From: Hufsiella ginkgonis
GTDB lineage: Bacteria > Bacteroidota > Bacteroidia > Sphingobacteriales > Sphingobacteriaceae
Assembly (NCBI RefSeq): GCF_009834915.1
Contig: NZ_WVHS01000001.1
Span: 1,302,001-1,366,000 of the forward strand
Length of the DNA: 64,000 nt
Direction: 5' to 3'
Below are positions 62,283 to 64,000 of the stretch, one piece after another. Under the pieces are notes generated by a model, which saw nothing but the letters and a program-made list of their open reading frames with translations, ran no database searches and was not told the DNA's origin. Each line of letters starts with the position of its first letter. Positions within the stretch are counted from its first letter, which is position 1. The position numbers and the translations under genes are program-made.

Positions 62283-62317
62283 GTTATGGTGATTAGAGGT
62301 TTGGTTCGGAGATGTTT

Positions 62318-63367
62318 TTAGTCGGATTGTGAGAGTAGCATTTGTTGTATTCGTCGCGGATTTTCAGACTGAAGCTCTTCCGCTGACTTGATATTATACT
62401 CAGAAGTGGCTTCTTCGTAGATGGCCACGGCCGACAGAATATTTAGCTGCCGGCGCTTTTCGATGAGAACGTCATATTCCGTTTTGGGTAGTAAGAGCTT
62501 TACAATACAAGGAATGGTTTCAAAGAGGAAGAAAAGAACAGTGATACCCCAGCTTGTGCGACCTGCTGAGCCGGTGCTGTCTTCCTTTTTTACTTTGCCG
62601 AGCGCGACGCTTTTAGATAGGAAGTCGTAGGATTGCGTCGCTTTTTTATTCAGATAAACAGTGTCTTCTTTAATTTCCGCCTCCTTAAGAGCCAGCCTCA
62701 ACCGGGTAAGGTCACGGTCGCAAATGGCAATATTGATTTCTTCGCTCTTAACGTTTTGATCGGCCAGTTTATAAGCTGGTCCATCGCCCGCCCGCCCGGT
62801 TTGCAACGCCCCGGCCTCCCCTGTAAGCTCCGCCTGGCGGATAGCGATCCAGCGATCCCTGTTTCGCATAGCTTGCAGGCGCTTATTCTCGGTACTATCT
62901 AATAATGTGATTATTCGTTCGGTATTGCCGGTTAGGCGATCAGCCAAAGGCTTATTTACTTGCCTGTCTTCTTCCTGTAAACGCGCCACCAGCCGTGCGT
63001 CGAACAACTGCATCTCTATTGGTGTAGATACGATTAAACTGATGATAATTGCCAGCGGAAGTCGAAGCAACGCTGCGATCTTGTTAGAAGCCGATACAAT
63101 TTCGCGATCAATCGCTACGATGAATATACAATAAACGGTGCCGAGGATTGCTGAGTAAAACCACCCCATCGGCATCATCGCCGGCTGCCCTGTACCGGCA
63201 TCTTCCCGGATGAACATGTTGGATATCGCGTATGTTCCGGAGACAAGGGCCATCGTGCCGGTAAGCAAGACGAAAAATCCAAGAGTTGCCTGTATGTTTT
63301 TGGTTATTGCCGTGCAATGCCGAACAATTCCCTGATCGGTTTTGGACAGAAAGTAGAATAGGTTCAT
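62318..63367 (-). CDS. DUF4407 membrane protein
   Basis: 349 residues. DUF4407 pattern: a helix pair near 25-50 and 72-92 with the conserved VAIDREIV right after helix 2, a third helix near 100-118 (RLPLAIIISLIVSTPIE), a long charged coiled coil (about 120-245), a fourth helix near 270-290 (WGITVLFFLFETIPCIVKLLL), and a polar C-terminus. Function of the family is not known; members often sit beside other coiled-coil or stress-type membrane proteins. Its ATG overlaps the upstream gene's stop by four bases (ATGA). Confidence 0.82.
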   Translation of the reverse strand: MNLFYFLSKTDQGIVRHCTAITKNIQATLGFFVLLTGTMALVSGTYAISNMFIREDAGTGQPAMMPMGWFYSAILGTVYCIFIVAIDREIVSASNKIAALLRLPLAIIISLIVSTPIEMQLFDARLVARLQEEDRQVNKPLADRLTGNTERIITLLDSTENKRLQAMRNRDRWIAIRQAELTGEAGALQTGRAGDGPAYKLADQNVKSEEINIAICDRDLTRLRLALKEAEIKEDTVYLNKKATQSYDFLSKSVALGKVKKEDSTGSAGRTSWGITVLFFLFETIPCIVKLLLPKTEYDVLIEKRRQLNILSAVAIYEEATSEYNIKSAEELQSENPRRIQQMLLSQSD

Positions 63368-64000
63368 GGTTTTTCCTCCCTGTTCTCTGCATTATTGCTG
63401 GCTAGCAGGAAATCATTGGTATTTGATCGCGTAACGAATTTCTCTTTCGAATACTTGCTTTCAGCAGATAGCTGGTTGATCTCCTCCGTCAGGGCTTTGA
63501 TCTCGTCTTCGTATATGGTGGCATCTTTCATGTATTCATGCCGTTTTTCCAATGCATCGGTCAGCCGGCGGGTTCGATCGAAACGGAGAAGGTCATTTTG
63601 GGTGGCACTCTCTTTAATATCACGCTGGTGCTCCTCGTTGATATTGCGCTCTTCAAGGCTTGCAGTTTCTTCGAAGTCATGTGTTTCGATTATCAGCCCG
63701 AATTTCTCGGCAACTCTTTTCGCAACTTTTGCAAACTCCTGTTTGATGAATATGCCATCGATCCTGTCGTCGCGCCTGAACGACACCGATGTCATCCAGC
63801 GCTCGACCATTTTCCCGATATCCGAAAGCTCTTCCTGTGAGTCGCTGTAATCATTCGCACGAAAGCGGTACCATCCTTCTTTGGCTACATTGATCACGCG
63901 GAAAGCCAGTATAAAGTTCCGTTCATCGAAATTTGCGCCAAACCGTATTTCGAAGGGTCGCGCCTGAAGCCGGTCAAAACGGGCAGAAAGATTAGATTCG
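63364..64000 (-). CDS. Partial SPFH-like/coiled-coil protein, start beyond window
   Basis: The frame is open to the window edge, giving at least 211 residues; a GTG at 63897 would be an internal codon. Residues before about 110 (FGANFDERNFILAFRVINVAKEG; VERWMTSVSFRRDDRIDGIFIKQEFAKVAKRVAEKFGLIIETHDFEE) follow the SPFH/band-7 arrangement of an alternating strand, helix and the FGL/YGI strand. The rest is a coiled coil (RRLTDALEKRHEYMKDATIYEDEIKALTEEINQLSAESK). SPFH assignment is tentative. First visible gene of a three-gene operon with the DUF4407 and coiled-coil proteins. Confidence 0.6.
   Translation of the reverse strand, partial: ESNLSARFDRLQARPFEIRFGANFDERNFILAFRVINVAKEGWYRFRANDYSDSQEELSDIGKMVERWMTSVSFRRDDRIDGIFIKQEFAKVAKRVAEKFGLIIETHDFEETASLEERNINEEHQRDIKESATQNDLLRFDRTRRLTDALEKRHEYMKDATIYEDEIKALTEEINQLSAESKYSKEKFVTRSNTNDFLLASNNAENREEKP

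Overview
The window looks like chromosomal DNA of a non-marine Bacteroidota (Chitinophagales/Sphingobacteriales-like; genus not assignable). Evidence: many Bacteroidota-specific families (DUF4476, DUF2027-Smr, DUF3078, DUF5916, STM3941-like, carboxypeptidase-regulatory-like plugs), a CrtD/CruF-type carotenoid cluster, and several promoters with the Bacteroidota -7 element TAnnTTTG close to start codons. No rRNA, tRNA, CRISPR array, insertion sequence or phage structural gene was seen.

Layout. 1-5.5 kb (minus): carotenoid-glycoside/ester cluster (CruF-like cut by the edge, GT2, PlsC-like acyltransferase, CrtD-like desaturase) behind an M28 peptidase. 5.5-11.5 kb: a DUF4476 protein, a decayed TlpA-type gene, then a minus-strand operon mocR-truC-Gfo/Idh-Bcr/CflA transporter divergent from a GNAT gene with a dyad operator between. 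11.6-19.1 kb: HxlR/nitroreductase divergent pair with clear operator, DUF2027-Smr, S9 peptidase, DUF2147, XRE-like, DinB and YdeI-like genes. 19.2-24.5 kb: GH78 rhamnosidase, then a BlaI/BlaR1 pair with two near-identical operators; the BlaR1-like protein has a 16-residue repeat tail instead of a beta-lactam sensor. 24.7-32.9 kb (plus): recN, fabI, O-methyltransferase, tandem GH73-LysM enzymes, a tiny HETIH protein and a DUF3078 protein. 33-49 kb: housekeeping and secreted enzymes (DUF5916, GluQ-RS, S41, cysE-cysM, an M1 peptidase fused to a second Bacteroidota module, AraC, VOC, hydrolase, GT2).

49.4-55.8 kb: a 7TM sensor histidine kinase, an outer-membrane-like protein, and a GH30-GH16 pair of lipoprotein glucanases sharing a C-terminal beta-trefoil module (CBM92-like), suited to beta-1,6/beta-1,3-glucan attack. 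No SusC/SusD is present.

56-64 kb is the accessory, defence-like end: an Abi_2/AbiF-type HEPN protein preceded by its own -7 promoter, a compact structured RNA with a U9 terminator and a second hairpin; an orphan C-terminally shortened Vsr endonuclease; a gene-poor decayed stretch; and a three-gene minus-strand operon (SPFH-like/coiled-coil partial gene, DUF4407 membrane protein, large coiled-coil membrane protein). The Abi gene with its candidate RNA partner and the DUF4407 operon are the best candidates for under-described systems.
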